Positions 63,910 to 64,000 of a DNA stretch of 64,000 nt are shown here, piece by piece (the first letter of the stretch is position 1; each line of letters begins with the position of its first letter). The notes under the pieces were generated by a model. That model did not search any database. It worked only from the letters and a program-made list of their open reading frames with translations, and was not told the origin of the DNA. Position numbers and translations under genes: made by a program. Source of the stretch: Bin5 sp965116395 (GTDB taxonomy: Bacteria > Chloroflexota > Anaerolineae > Caldilineales > Caldilineaceae); contig OZ220684.1 of NCBI GenBank assembly GCA_965116395.1, positions 4,650,001 through 4,714,000 on the forward strand, read 5' to 3'.

Positions 63910-64000
63910 GTGATACAGGAATATGGCGGAGTAGTGAAACGATTCGGCTGGATCGTCATCGCGGCAGTCCTGCTGGCCGGCTTACTTTCCTACGGAATCA
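63910..64000 (+). CDS. Second Wzz-like protein, start only
   Basis: The frame starts with GTG at 63910, with TTGGAGG seven bases before it, and runs off the window. The visible 30 residues are a short polar N-terminus followed by a hydrophobic helix (WIVIAAVLLAGLLSYGI), the layout of the Wzz-type gene just upstream. The rest of the gene is outside the window, so the identity is tentative. Confidence 0.6.
   Translation, partial: MIQEYGGVVKRFGWIVIAAVLLAGLLSYGI

Overview
The window is a chromosomal stretch of a GC-rich bacterium with no phage, insertion sequence, CRISPR array or plasmid feature that I can see. A phylum call rests on gene content only: smc, era and mutS2, a complete Mrp antiporter operon, a DtxR-type regulator, two alditol-oxidase-like flavoproteins, DUF4399 proteins and a SAM-I riboswitch, with TTGACA/TATAAT-type promoters. 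My best guess is Chloroflexota (Anaerolineae/Caldilineae-like), which is an inference.

Layout. 0-4.5 kb: molybdenum-hydroxylase maturation genes (two XdhC/CoxI-type proteins and a MocA-like cytidylyltransferase) on the minus strand with a terC gene between them, then a six-helix membrane protein. 4.8-8.5 kb: smc. 9.0-12.4 kb: a large exported protein made of eight 345-bp DUF4399 repeats ending in a c-type cytochrome. 12.4-15.4 kb: gene-poor, with two small minus-strand genes and a yccF-like gene. 15.4-22.3 kb: mnhABCDEFG (Mrp Na+/H+ antiporter), followed closely by an FGGY kinase. 24-26.5 kb: an MFS exporter and a CPBP protease. 26.9-35 kb: polyphosphate kinase, a DtxR-family regulator and a permease/HlyD/ATPase export operon. 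35.5-39.1 kb: a panE-like / CoA-transferase / threonine-dehydratase operon. 39.3-47.5 kb: sixA, tandem flavoprotein oxidases, a nucleotidyltransferase, an SDR, a HIT protein and a class V aminotransferase. 47.6-50.1 kb: an ABC-2 exporter.

50.5-58.8 kb is the clearest functional unit. A SAM-I riboswitch with a terminator precedes mtnA, a LOG protein, a peptidase E-like protein, an adenosine-kinase-like PfkB kinase, a GNAT enzyme, ahcY, metK and a TPR protein. Together these cover SAM synthesis, S-adenosylhomocysteine hydrolysis, adenosine removal and methylthioribose salvage. After it come three tRNA genes (Pro, Gly, Met), era, mutS2 and the start of a Wzz-type polysaccharide locus that runs off the right edge.

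A dispersed, about 79-bp GC-rich element with 7-bp terminal inverted repeats and two internal hairpins occurs five times in intergenic DNA (2490, 8592, 35113, 35326, 48971), with a possible decayed sixth copy near 13.9 kb. Two genes (3758, 29482) have a -10 box only six bases before the ATG, which suggests leaderless transcripts. The most unusual single gene is the DUF4399-repeat cytochrome.
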